Shown: piece by piece, positions 1 through 6,772 of the stretch
How positions within the stretch are numbered: position 1 is the first letter of the stretch
Layout of the letters: the number at the start of each line of letters is the position of its first letter
Assembly (NCBI GenBank): GCA_902773165.1
Contig: CACYDO010000058.1
Location: 1-8,501, forward strand
Length of the DNA stretch: 8,501 nucleotides
From: an uncultured Ruminococcus sp.
GTDB lineage: Bacteria > Bacillota > Clostridia > Oscillospirales > Acutalibacteraceae
Direction of reading: 5' to 3'
The notes under the pieces: generated by a model
Told to the model about the DNA's origin: nothing
What the model saw: the letters and a program-made list of their open reading frames with translations, nothing else
Databases searched by the model: none
Position numbers and translations under genes: made by a program

Positions 1-78
1 GTCGGGTCGGGTCGGCAAGCGCCGACAGGCAGTTCCGATTTTACTTTACCGTGATGGTAAGTTAGTCTCCGCGTTTTG
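1..78 (+). repeat. Dispersed hairpin repeat, copy 1 (left window edge)
   Basis: The copy opens with three tandem GTCGG pentamers (1-15). The last one is the left arm of a perfect 6-bp hairpin (GTCGGC-AAGC-GCCGAC, 11-26). After it come a conserved AGGCAGTTCCG (27-37), a T/A-rich TTTTACTTTACC segment and a conserved CCGCGTTTTG end (69-78). The head and tail match copies at 2796-2864 and 7234-7301. Positions 11-37 are the exact reverse complement of the 27-bp unit tandemly repeated at 8415-8495. A second weak hairpin, TTACC-GTGAT-GGTAA, lies at 46-60. The stop codon of the minus-strand ORF next door falls inside this copy. It resembles REP/BIME-type or small MITE-type elements; no transposase is visible. 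The left boundary is cut by the window. Confidence 0.75.
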
Positions 79-265
79 TAATACGAGTATTTTTGCACAG
101 ATGGGAAATACTAATAACCAACGCAAAACCTGCCGACAAATGACACGCAAAAGTTTCTGCCGGTAAAAAACGCTGAATTCCGGTAAGCCAACAGCAGTAC
201 AGGAATATATTTACGATCCAGCGTATAGCCTTTACCAATGCAATATTTCCTTTATTCTCTTCCAA
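62..265 (-). CDS. Small two-helix membrane protein, DUF4405-like fragment (hypothetical)
   Basis: This 67-residue ORF starts at TTG (263-265). A ribosome binding site-like AGGTGG lies 8 nt upstream (273-278 on the plus strand), which supports that start. Two hydrophobic stretches (about residues 14-30 and 39-57) suggest two membrane helices with a short basic tail. The second carries His42 and His55 in a pattern H-x3-G-x8-H-x3-N, which recalls the haem-binding-like helix pairs of DUF4405/cytochrome b-like membrane proteins; this is a resemblance by eye only. Such families are normally longer, and the stop codon here lies inside repeat copy 1, so the protein may have been shortened when the repeat arrived. 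It is divergently arranged with the Xre-type repressor, and an inverted repeat sits directly over its translation start region, so repression by that neighbour is plausible. It could also be a decayed gene or a chance ORF. Confidence 0.45.
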   Translation of the reverse strand: MEENKGNIALVKAIRWIVNIFLYCCWLTGIQRFLPAETFACHLSAGFALVISISHLCKNTRITKRGD

Positions 266-276
266 AAAAATACCAC

Positions 277-320
277 CTGATTTACAAGAGTTTTTTACTC
301 TAAAAGCACTTGTAAATCAG
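277..320. promoter_or_regulatory. Perfect 12-bp inverted repeat, candidate operator of the Xre repressor
   Basis: The arms CTGATTTACAAG (277-288) and CTTGTAAATCAG (309-320) are exact reverse complements separated by 20 bp. A smaller inverted repeat, AGAGT/ACTCT (287-291 and 297-301), is nested inside. The right arm overlaps the -35 region of the repressor promoter. The left arm touches the ribosome binding site of the divergent membrane ORF. This is the usual layout for an autoregulated Xre/Cro repressor controlling a divergent partner. Transcribed leftward, the same sequence could also fold as a 12-bp stem just before the ribosome binding site. Binding by the neighbouring protein is inferred. 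Confidence 0.6.
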
Positions 321-338
321 ATAAATCTATTATAATAT
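309..338 (+). promoter_or_regulatory. Promoter of the Xre-type regulator
   Basis: A consensus -10 box TATAAT (331-336) is preceded by TTGTAA (310-315) with a 15-bp spacer. The overlapping TAATAT (333-338) would give 17 bp instead. The -35 box lies inside the right arm of the 12-bp inverted repeat, so a protein bound there should block RNA polymerase. Confidence 0.6.
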
Positions 339-397
339 TGAAATGGATAAAGAAGTAATTTATAGAAATGCTACTCCGAACGGACGGTGAAGTAATT

Positions 398-622
398 ATG
401 AAATATAACCAGAGAATCAGAAATATAAGAGAAGACCGCAATCTGACCCAACAGATGATCGCCGATCTGCTGCATGTCGGTCAGCGGACATATGCCGATT
501 ACGAAAGCGGTAAAACACGTATCCCCGTAGACAGCATTCTGATCCTCGCTAAGTATTACGATGTTTCTGTTGATTATATCACGGGCGCAAGCAATGTAGA
601 AACACCGTTTCCTAAAAAATAA
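398..622 (+). CDS. Xre/Cro-type helix-turn-helix transcriptional regulator
   Basis: This is a 74-residue DNA-binding protein consisting almost only of an HTH_3 (lambda Cro/C1) domain. The pattern is typical: an N-terminal helix with R-x-I-R-x2-R, then LTQQMIADLL (residues 16-25), the recognition-helix region around GQRTYADYESGKTRIP (28-43), and the closing LAKYYDVSVDYITG (50-63) that packs the domain. A short polar tail follows. The ATG at 398 is chosen because a GGTGA ribosome binding site lies about 8 nt upstream and because family members begin almost immediately with this helix. An upstream in-frame ATG at 368 would add ten residues with no family resemblance and a poor binding site. There is no sensor or oligomerisation domain, so it probably works as a simple dimeric repressor on the inverted repeat in its own promoter. 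Its natural target and inducer are unknown. It ends just before a strong bidirectional terminator. Confidence 0.9.
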   Translation: MKYNQRIRNIREDRNLTQQMIADLLHVGQRTYADYESGKTRIPVDSILILAKYYDVSVDYITGASNVETPFPKK

Positions 623-638
623 AAGTGAATATGTGTGA

Positions 639-670
639 AAAAAAGCAAGGCGCGTTTGCCTTGCTTTTTT
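639..670. terminator. Bidirectional rho-independent terminator
   Basis: A perfect 13-bp stem (639-651 with 658-670) has a GC-rich core GCAAGGC/GCCTTGC and a 6-nt loop GCGTTT. The A-run on the left and T-run on the right supply a U-tract for transcripts from either direction. It lies between the convergent regulator (ends 622) and amylase (ends 707) and so serves both. Confidence 0.93.
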
Positions 671-706
671 GCTGTCTTATGCTGTCTAATACTTTGATAT
701 GAAAGA

Positions 707-2437
707 TCAGTCCTCGTCAACGTACTCGAATTTGCGTACCTTTCTGCCGTCAACCTCTATATCCTCCAGGAATCCCTTCGCCGAACAGACGTAAATGTAT
801 CCGTTGTTGAAAAGATCCTTGTATACGATCGCAGGCTCGTGATCGTCGGTATTCTCCGCAAGCGCGATAACCGCAAACATGCTGCCGTCGTAGCATCGGT
901 ATTTGCCAAGCTTTGCCTTTCTTTCGGGTTCGGCAGGTGCTGTATGAGGAGCTTCAGCCGTTTGTTCGGGCTGAGCTGCTTGAGCTTCGGAATCGTTATC
1001 TTGTGCATTGCTGCTCTCCATCTGAGCGTTGCTTACAGCCTCCGCCTGATAATCATTCTCCGTGCGTTCACGGAAATCACGGAAATTAAAATCTCCGTTG
1101 TTCAGCAGCATTACGCGCGCACCGTTTGCGGGTATCATTACATTTGCGTGATTATTCTCGACACGGTATTCGCTGCCGTCTGTCAGAACGTCTGTCAGAA
1201 CGCTGCCGCCGCTGATCTGGAAATCAAGCCAATATTCGCTGTCGCTGATATTCAGCGCAACTACGATCGTCTGATCGTTTGTAAAGCGTTTGAACACCAG
1301 CTGCTCGTTGCGTATCATCACGTTTTCGTATTTACCCGTACAAAGCGCCGGAAAGCTCTTTCTCAATGCCGAAAGCATACCGATGTGCGGCACAAGACTG
1401 TGAGTTTTTGCAAGCGGCGTGTTGAGGTCAAGACAAGGGCGCAGCATCTGATCGCTCTCGCGCGTCCTCATGCCCTCTATCGCCCATTCGCTGCCGTAAT
1501 AAATTGACGGAACACCGGGCATTGTAAACATTAACGTATAAACATTTTTCAGGTGCGCAGGATTTCTCAGCGTCGAACCGATCCTGTTTACATCGTGGTT
1601 ATCAAGGAAATTGTAAAGACAGAGATTCTGATAAATACCGCCGTTTGCGAACTGTCTTTGCAGAGAATGCGCGATCTCGAAATAATTCTTATCGTTGTGA
1701 GAAGAATAAATACCCTTGTAGCACTCGTAATTCGTAACGGAATCCATCATTTCGGGATTCGCCCAGCGGTTGTAATCTCCGTGGATTATCTCGCCCATAA
1801 GCCAGAATTCCGGATTCTTGTTTTTGCAGAAACGGCGAAGCGCACGGAAGAAATTCGGCTCGATACAATCTGCCGCATCAAGGCGCAGACCGTCGATTCC
1901 GAATTCGTCCATCCACATCGAAACAGCGCCGATCAGGTGGTCAACGACAGCCTGGTTGTAAAGGTTAAGCTTTACAAGGTCGTAATGACCGCTCCAGCCT
2001 TCGTACCAGAACGGGTCGTCATACGGCGAACGTCCGTTGAACGTAAGGTTCTGAAACCAGCCGCAGTACTGCGAATTTGAACCATACTTCTGAACGTCCT
2101 TAAACGCCCAGAAATCTCTTCCTACGTGATTGAACACGCCGTCGAGAACTATTTTTATTCCGTTTGCATGAAGCTCGCCGCAGAGCTTTTTAAAGCTCTC
2201 GTTGTCGCCTAGGCGGCAGTCTATTTTATAGTAATCGCTCGTATCATAGCCATGCTTGAGCGACTCGAATACAGGTCCGAGATAAAGCGCGTTAACGCCC
2301 ATTTTTTTCAGGTGAGGGATCCACTCCTTAAGCTTATCAAGTCGATATTCTGTTTTGCCGTCGTTATACTCGGGACATCCGCAGAAACCGAGAGGGTAAA
2401 TGTGGTAAAAAACAGAATTATTGATCCATTGAGACAT
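707..2437 (-). CDS. Cytoplasmic GH13 alpha-amylase-family hydrolase with C-terminal DUF1653-like domain
   Basis: This 576-residue glycoside hydrolase probably cleaves alpha-1,4 bonds in maltodextrins or cyclodextrins inside the cell, as no signal peptide is seen. All GH13 signatures are present: region I DGVFNHV (99-105; Asp99, Asn103, His104), region II GLRLDAAD (183-190; Arg185 and nucleophile Asp187), region III GEIIHGD (215-221; acid/base Glu216) and region IV FLDNHD (277-282; His281 and the third catalytic residue Asp282). The barrel starts at residue 8 (VFYHIYPLGF) with no N-terminal CBM34 domain, unlike classical cyclomaltodextrinases and neopullulanases. A beta-sandwich C domain spans about 368-447. 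After it come an Ala/Glu/Pro/Gln/Asn-rich linker (about 460-508) and a compact domain, residues 510-573, with the DUF1653 pattern (GKYR-x-Y-x-G, EP-x-IVYK, FLEDIEVDGRKVRKFEY). The ATG at 2437 has an AAAGG motif about 10 nt upstream. It is monocistronic, with its own promoter. Exact substrate specificity cannot be read from the sequence. Confidence 0.93.
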   Translation of the reverse strand: MSQWINNSVFYHIYPLGFCGCPEYNDGKTEYRLDKLKEWIPHLKKMGVNALYLGPVFESLKHGYDTSDYYKIDCRLGDNESFKKLCGELHANGIKIVLDGVFNHVGRDFWAFKDVQKYGSNSQYCGWFQNLTFNGRSPYDDPFWYEGWSGHYDLVKLNLYNQAVVDHLIGAVSMWMDEFGIDGLRLDAADCIEPNFFRALRRFCKNKNPEFWLMGEIIHGDYNRWANPEMMDSVTNYECYKGIYSSHNDKNYFEIAHSLQRQFANGGIYQNLCLYNFLDNHDVNRIGSTLRNPAHLKNVYTLMFTMPGVPSIYYGSEWAIEGMRTRESDQMLRPCLDLNTPLAKTHSLVPHIGMLSALRKSFPALCTGKYENVMIRNEQLVFKRFTNDQTIVVALNISDSEYWLDFQISGGSVLTDVLTDGSEYRVENNHANVMIPANGARVMLLNNGDFNFRDFRERTENDYQAEAVSNAQMESSNAQDNDSEAQAAQPEQTAEAPHTAPAEPERKAKLGKYRCYDGSMFAVIALAENTDDHEPAIVYKDLFNNGYIYVCSAKGFLEDIEVDGRKVRKFEYVDED

Positions 2438-2494
2438 CAGAAATCAGCCTTTCTTTGATTTGAACGTATACATGCCGCAAAGAGCTGCTTATAT

Positions 2495-2523
2495 ATTATA
2501 CAACAAACATAAATGAAATGCAA
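2495..2523 (-). promoter_or_regulatory. Promoter of the GH13 amylase gene
   Basis: Read leftward, TTGCAT (complement of 2518-2523) and a consensus TATAAT (complement of 2495-2500) are separated by exactly 17 bp. This fits a housekeeping sigma-A promoter and leaves a leader of roughly 50 nt before the amylase ATG at 2437. Confidence 0.75.
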
Positions 2524-2545
2524 CTCCATTTGAGCATTTTCACGA

Positions 2546-2576
2546 GAATTTCGCATGAAATTCAGCCACCAATTTC
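2546..2576. promoter_or_regulatory. Cluster of GAAATTC half-sites, candidate operator upstream of amylase
   Basis: GAATTTC-GCAT-GAAATTC (2546-2563) is a perfect 7-bp inverted repeat with a 4-bp centre. A third partial half-site, AATTTC, follows at 2571-2576. The group lies 22 bp upstream of the amylase -35 box, a position suited to an activator or an upstream operator. The spacing and sequence do not match a standard CcpA cre site. The binding protein is unknown, and chance in AT-rich DNA cannot be excluded. Confidence 0.4.
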
Positions 2577-2795
2577 AGTATTTTGTGCAAATTTTTGGAA
2601 ATATGACGGATAATTGTGGTGTAGAAGAGTGTTATATATACTCATCTGCCATATATTGGAATATATTAATAAAGTGTATTGCTTTATGTATTATATTGCT
2701 CCATTTTTGCATATTTTATTAAGTTAAATTATAATTATTTAGAATCGATTTGGGCGTATCGCGGATTATGTCCGACACATCATAGAAATACCATC
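2577..2795. other. AT-rich non-coding part of the amylase-alr intergenic region
   Basis: No credible ORF was found here. The stretch is strongly AT-rich and holds several small symmetric motifs: ATATATT-GG-AATATAT (2651-2666), a hairpin ATAAAG/CTTTAT with a 7-nt loop (2669-2687), and a palindrome AATTATAATT (2727-2736). It could act as curved or easily melted DNA between two divergent promoters, but no specific function is supported. Confidence 0.5.
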
Positions 2796-2864
2796 GGCGC
2801 GGAAACCAACTAACAGTAACGGCAAAGTAAAACCGGAACTGTCAGCGGCAACATGCCGCCGGGC
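2796..2864 (-). repeat. Dispersed hairpin repeat, copy 2
   Basis: Read on the minus strand this 69-bp copy begins GCCCGGCGGC and forms a perfect 6-bp hairpin, GCGGCA-TGT-TGCCGC (2845-2859). It continues TGACAGTTCCG, a TTTTACTTTGCC segment and GTTAGTTGGTTTCCGCGCC. Nearly the whole length aligns with copy 3 (7234-7301), including the shared TGACAGTTCCG and GGTTTCCGCGCC blocks. The last hairpin pair is A-T here and G-C in copy 3, so the structure is kept while the sequence changes. It ends about 20 bp upstream of the alr -35 box. It could affect promoter topology, but there is no direct evidence. Confidence 0.8.
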
Positions 2865-2883
2865 GACTTATTTTTAAAATCTG

Positions 2884-2912
2884 TTGCTATTTTTACTGAT
2901 CTGTAATATAAT
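2884..2912 (+). promoter_or_regulatory. Promoter of the alr-polA operon
   Basis: TTGCTA (2884-2889) and a consensus TATAAT (2907-2912) are exactly 17 bp apart. The predicted transcript starts near 2919, about 40 nt before the alr ATG. The -35 box coincides with an in-frame TTG that would otherwise extend alr upstream, which argues against that extension. Confidence 0.8.
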
Positions 2913-2958
2913 TGAAACAGAGATAATATTTCTCAATCCAAAACAGAAGGTTATCGTT

Positions 2959-4146
2959 ATGGAAGATTTTTTCAGAAGAACTTGGGCGGAAATCGACTTG
3001 AATAAACTTGAAAAAAATTTCCGCATTATAAAAAAATGTATTGCTCCCGAGGTAAAGCTTTGCTGCGTCGTTAAAGCAGACGCCTACGGTCATGGCGCTA
3101 AGGAGCTAGCCGCTCTTTACGAAAAGCTCGGAGCGGACTTTTTCGCCGTTTCTAATTTGGAAGAAGCTATCGAGCTGCGCAGAATAAGCATAACATCGCC
3201 TATTCTCATTCTCGGCTATACTCCTTCTTCTTACGCAAAAACGCTTGCAAATAATAATATAACTCAAGCGATAGTGTCCTCGAAGTACGCGCAGGAGCTC
3301 TCCAGAAGCGCGTCCGAGCAGGGAGTTACCGTTTCGGTTCACCTGAAGCTCGATACCGGAATGAGCCGTATAGGCATAAAATGCGGAAAAGACGATCTCG
3401 ACAACGCCGTCAGTGAAGCTCTTTCCATTCTTGCGCTCGACGGGCTTTCCGTTACAGGCGCGTTTACTCACTTTGCCGTTTCCGACGAAAAGCAGGAGGG
3501 TAAAGAATACACTGAGCGACAGATCGACTGCTTCCGCACATTCTGCGACATTTTAAATGAAAAAGGCGATCTACCCGAGGGATTTATCCGCCACTGCTCA
3601 AATTCGGCGGCGATCATGGATTACCCCGAAGCACATCTCGATATGGTAAGAGCCGGAATAATCCTGTATGGTCTTGCGCCATCGGGAAAGCTTAAAGGTC
3701 AGATCGGAGTTATGCCTGCAATGACAATTAAATCGGTGATCGCTCACATCAAGTATATCGAACCGGGAACAACGATCAGCTACGGCCGTACCTTCACCGC
3801 AGAAAAGCGCATGAAGATAGCCACAGTTCCTATCGGCTACGCAGACGGATATATCCGTTCCTTCGGAAAAGAAGCGTACATGATAGTCGGCGGCAAAAAA
3901 GCTAAGGTTGTCGGCAGAATATGCATGGATCAATGCATGATAGACGTAACGGAAATAGACGATGTTAATGTCGGCGACGAGGTGATCGTTATCGGAGAAA
4001 GCGATAATGCCGTTGTTTCTATGGACGACGCAGCTGCATGGGCAGGAACGATAAACTACGAGATCGCGTGTCTTGTAGGAAAGCGCGTTCCGCGAGTTTA
4101 TCTTAAAGGTGAGGAAGTTTTGTCCGTTAACGGACTGATAAGCTGA
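2959..4146 (+). CDS. alr: Alanine racemase (PLP-dependent)
   Basis: The enzyme interconverts L- and D-alanine in the cytoplasm and supplies D-Ala for peptidoglycan. The 395-residue product matches the usual length. The N-terminal TIM barrel carries the PLP lysine motif VVKADAYGHG (37-46; Lys39). Further family signatures are KLDTGMSRIG (130-139; Arg137 contacts PLP), THFAVSDE (170-177), RHCSNSAA (211-218) and VRAGIILYG (230-238). The C-terminal beta domain carries the second catalytic base Tyr275 in TISYGRTF (272-279), then PIGYADGY (291-298), GRICMDQCMIDV (319-330) and the closing INYEI...RVPRVY (365-381). The ATG at 2959 is preferred because AGAAGG (2945-2950) lies 8 nt upstream and the protein then begins directly with the family-typical RTWAEIDLNKL. 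It is the first gene of an operon; polA starts 18 nt downstream. Whether a second racemase exists elsewhere cannot be told. Confidence 0.97.
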   Translation: MEDFFRRTWAEIDLNKLEKNFRIIKKCIAPEVKLCCVVKADAYGHGAKELAALYEKLGADFFAVSNLEEAIELRRISITSPILILGYTPSSYAKTLANNNITQAIVSSKYAQELSRSASEQGVTVSVHLKLDTGMSRIGIKCGKDDLDNAVSEALSILALDGLSVTGAFTHFAVSDEKQEGKEYTERQIDCFRTFCDILNEKGDLPEGFIRHCSNSAAIMDYPEAHLDMVRAGIILYGLAPSGKLKGQIGVMPAMTIKSVIAHIKYIEPGTTISYGRTFTAEKRMKIATVPIGYADGYIRSFGKEAYMIVGGKKAKVVGRICMDQCMIDVTEIDDVNVGDEVIVIGESDNAVVSMDDAAAWAGTINYEIACLVGKRVPRVYLKGEEVLSVNGLIS

Positions 4147-4164
4147 TAAGATCGGAGGAATAAT

Positions 4165-6759
4165 ATGACATTACTCGTTGTTGACGGAAACAGCATTGTC
4201 AACCGCGCTTTTTACGGCGTAAAGCTGCTGACCACAAAGGACGGTCAGTATACAAACGCGATCTACGGTTTTCTGACTATGCTCGACAAGATCAAGGAAA
4301 GCTGCTCCCCAGACGCCGTAGCCGTTGCATTCGACCTGCGCGCACCGACATTTCGCCACAAGGCATACAGCGGCTACAAGGCCAACCGTCACGGAATGCC
4401 CGAGGAGCTTGCGGTGCAGATGCCCGTTTTAAAGGATCTTTTGCGTGCATTGGGATATACGCTTGTAGAATGCGAGGGTTATGAAGCGGACGATATACTC
4501 GGAACTCTCGCAGCGAAATGCGACGAAACGGGCGACCGCTGCGTTATAGCGACAGGTGACAGAGATTCATTACAGCTTGTATCCGAAAATGTAAGCGTTC
4601 GCCTTGCAGCAACAAAAATGGGCAAACCGGAAGCAGAGCTTTACGACATTGAGCGAATCCGCGAAGAATATGGCGTTGCGCCTGCCGGAATGATCGAAAT
4701 AAAGGCACTGCAGGGCGATACGTCCGACAATATCCCAGGAGTTGCCGGAATAGGCAAAAAGGGCGCGGGCGACCTGATACAGAAATTCGGTTCTATCGAA
4801 TATATTTACGATCATCTCGATGAAATAGACATCAAGCCCGGAATGCGCAAAAAGCTTGCCGAAGGCAAGGAAAGCGCGTTTATGAGCAAAATGCTAGGCA
4901 CGATAAGGCGTGACGCGCCAATAGACACTGAGCTTTCCTCATACGCCGTAAAGCCGTTTGACCCCGACGATGTTATGCAGCGGCTTGCTTCACTTGAGCT
5001 TTTTTCGCTGATAAAAAAATGGGATATCCGCTCAGACGTAAAGATTCAATCCGCTGAAAAAACAGAGATAACTCTTCCCGAAGTGACGACCGAGCTTAGC
5101 GCAGACGAAATACTCGAAAAGCTGAATCAAAGCAAAAAAGCGTATTTTATAGCCGACACAAAGGGCGGTGAGGCATACGGTATTTACGTATATCTCGGTG
5201 AAAAAATCGCCGTACTGTTTGAAGGAGCAAAGGAATTTTTGCTGACAATGCTGACATCTGCCGACATCGCGAAATACACAACGAACTCAAAGGCGCTCTT
5301 CTCGTTCGCCATAAAGAACGGCGCAGAGGCTCAGAATATTACGACCGACACACAGCTTGCGGCGTACATTCTCAACCCCTCCGCAAGCTCATACGAAACG
5401 ACGCGTCTTTTTGAGGAGTACAAAATCCCCGTAAAATATTACGAGGATAATCTTCTTTATTCGGCGCAATCTGCGTGCGAAGCGGCGTTTCTGCCGAAGC
5501 TCTGCGAAACGCTTGAAGCAAAGCTTGAAGCAAACGGACAGACTTCACTTCTGCGCGATATCGAAATACCGCTTGCAAACGTTCTTGCCGATATGGAGCA
5601 TGTCGGATTCAAAGCAGATAAGCAGGCGATTACGGAATACGGCGAAATGCTCGGAAAAAGAGTGGAAAAACTTCGCGCCGAGATCTGTGAACAGGCAGGC
5701 TATGAATTCAACATAAATTCCCCAAAACAGCTCGGAACGGTGCTTTTTGAAAAACTCGGTCTGCCAGGTGCAAAAAAGACGAAAACGGGATATTCAACGA
5801 ATGCCGATGTTCTTGAAGCAATACGAAATGTTCATCCGATCGTCGATATGATCCTGGAATACAGAACGCTTGCAAAGCTGAAATCTACCTACTGTGACGC
5901 TCTCGTAAAGGTCTGCGACGAAAACAGCCGTATACACACGATTTTTAATCAGACTGAAACGCGTACAGGGCGTATTTCCTCATTAGAGCCGAATCTGCAA
6001 AATATTCCGGTTCGAACAGAGGTTGGGCGTGAGCTGCGCAAATTCTTTATCGCAAAAGACGGCTGCACGCTTGCCGACGCCGATTATTCGCAGATCGAGC
6101 TGAGAGTTCTCGCCCACATTGCCGACGATAAAGAAATGATCTCCGCATTTACGGAAAATGTTGACGTTCACACCGTAACAGCCTCGCAGGTTTTCGGTCT
6201 GCCTACGGAAATGATAACTCCGGCGCTTCGCAGCAGGGCAAAGGCAGTAAACTTCGGCATTGTTTACGGCATAGGCGCATTTTCTCTTGCAAAGGACATT
6301 GGCGTAACGCGCAAAGAAGCTGACAGCTACATCAAGGCGTATCTGAATCATTACAGCGGCGTTAACGCATACATGAACGAAGAGGTTGAAAAGGCGAAGC
6401 AGCAGGGCTACGTTGAAACGATGTTCGGCAGACGGCGCTATCTGCCCGAGCTTAAATCTTCCAATAAAAATCTGCGTTCCTTCGGAGAGAGAGTCGCACG
6501 TAATATGCCGATACAAGGCACTGCGGCGGACATTATAAAGATCGCTATGATACGCGTATACAACAGGCTTAAAGCCGAAAATATGAAAACTAAGCTAATA
6601 TTGCAGGTTCACGATGAGCTGATCGTAGAAGCGCCGGAAAACGAAGCGGAAAAAGCCGCGCTTATCCTGCGTGAGGAGATGGAAAACGCAGTTTCGCTGC
6701 GTGTTCCGCTTATCGCCGACGCTCACATTGGAAAAACATGGTATGACGCAAAGGGATAA
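4165..6759 (+). CDS. polA: DNA polymerase I (5'-3' exonuclease and polymerase; proofreading site degenerate)
   Basis: This 864-residue enzyme fills gaps in repair and removes RNA primers. The 5'-nuclease domain (about 1-290) shows LLVVDGNS (3-10), AVAFD (53-57), GYEADDILG (105-113), GDRDSLQLV (131-139) and the helix-hairpin-helix region LQGDTSDNIPGVAGIGKKGA (182-201). The central 3'-5' exonuclease-like domain (about 305-460) has lost key residues: the DTE of motif I reads ADTKGG (330-335), and the motif II Asp is absent in NSKALFSF (374-381). Proofreading is therefore probably missing, as in Bacillus and Taq enzymes. The polymerase domain (about 465-864) is intact: TGRISSLEPNLQNIPVRT (601-618), motif A DYSQIELR (catalytic Asp640), motif B RSRAKAVNFGIVYG (689-702; Arg689, Lys693, Phe697, Tyr701) and motif C QVHDE (814-818; Asp817). 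GGAGG (4154-4158) lies 6 nt before the ATG. It is cotranscribed with alr and the downstream membrane gene. Confidence 0.98.
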   Translation: MTLLVVDGNSIVNRAFYGVKLLTTKDGQYTNAIYGFLTMLDKIKESCSPDAVAVAFDLRAPTFRHKAYSGYKANRHGMPEELAVQMPVLKDLLRALGYTLVECEGYEADDILGTLAAKCDETGDRCVIATGDRDSLQLVSENVSVRLAATKMGKPEAELYDIERIREEYGVAPAGMIEIKALQGDTSDNIPGVAGIGKKGAGDLIQKFGSIEYIYDHLDEIDIKPGMRKKLAEGKESAFMSKMLGTIRRDAPIDTELSSYAVKPFDPDDVMQRLASLELFSLIKKWDIRSDVKIQSAEKTEITLPEVTTELSADEILEKLNQSKKAYFIADTKGGEAYGIYVYLGEKIAVLFEGAKEFLLTMLTSADIAKYTTNSKALFSFAIKNGAEAQNITTDTQLAAYILNPSASSYETTRLFEEYKIPVKYYEDNLLYSAQSACEAAFLPKLCETLEAKLEANGQTSLLRDIEIPLANVLADMEHVGFKADKQAITEYGEMLGKRVEKLRAEICEQAGYEFNINSPKQLGTVLFEKLGLPGAKKTKTGYSTNADVLEAIRNVHPIVDMILEYRTLAKLKSTYCDALVKVCDENSRIHTIFNQTETRTGRISSLEPNLQNIPVRTEVGRELRKFFIAKDGCTLADADYSQIELRVLAHIADDKEMISAFTENVDVHTVTASQVFGLPTEMITPALRSRAKAVNFGIVYGIGAFSLAKDIGVTRKEADSYIKAYLNHYSGVNAYMNEEVEKAKQQGYVETMFGRRRYLPELKSSNKNLRSFGERVARNMPIQGTAADIIKIAMIRVYNRLKAENMKTKLILQVHDELIVEAPENEAEKAALILREEMENAVSLRVPLIADAHIGKTWYDAKG

Positions 6760-6772
6760 GGAGTGATACAAA

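Noticed and set aside
368..397. Upstream ATG at 368 for the Xre regulator
   Set aside because: The ten extra residues do not resemble the family, and the ATG at 398 has the better ribosome binding site.
839..1507. 222-codon plus-strand open frame opposite the amylase gene
   Set aside because: It lies fully antisense to the conserved GH13 catalytic and C domains, has no ribosome binding site or recognisable motif, and its composition follows from the codon bias of the real gene.
1553..2080. 175-codon plus-strand open frame opposite the amylase gene
   Set aside because: It is antisense to GH13 regions II-IV, with no family resemblance; treated as a shadow frame.
2640..2740. Origin-like or riboswitch element in the AT-rich intergenic stretch
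   Set aside because: No DnaA-box cluster, iterons or recognisable riboswitch core was seen; small palindromes are expected in such AT-rich DNA.
2884..2958. Upstream extension of alr from a TTG at 2884
   Set aside because: The TTG is the -35 box of a well-spaced promoter, the extension is not family-like, and the ATG at 2959 has a good ribosome binding site.
5983..6516. 177-codon minus-strand open frame within polA
   Set aside because: It overlaps the polymerase motifs A and B on the other strand and shows no motif or start signal of its own.
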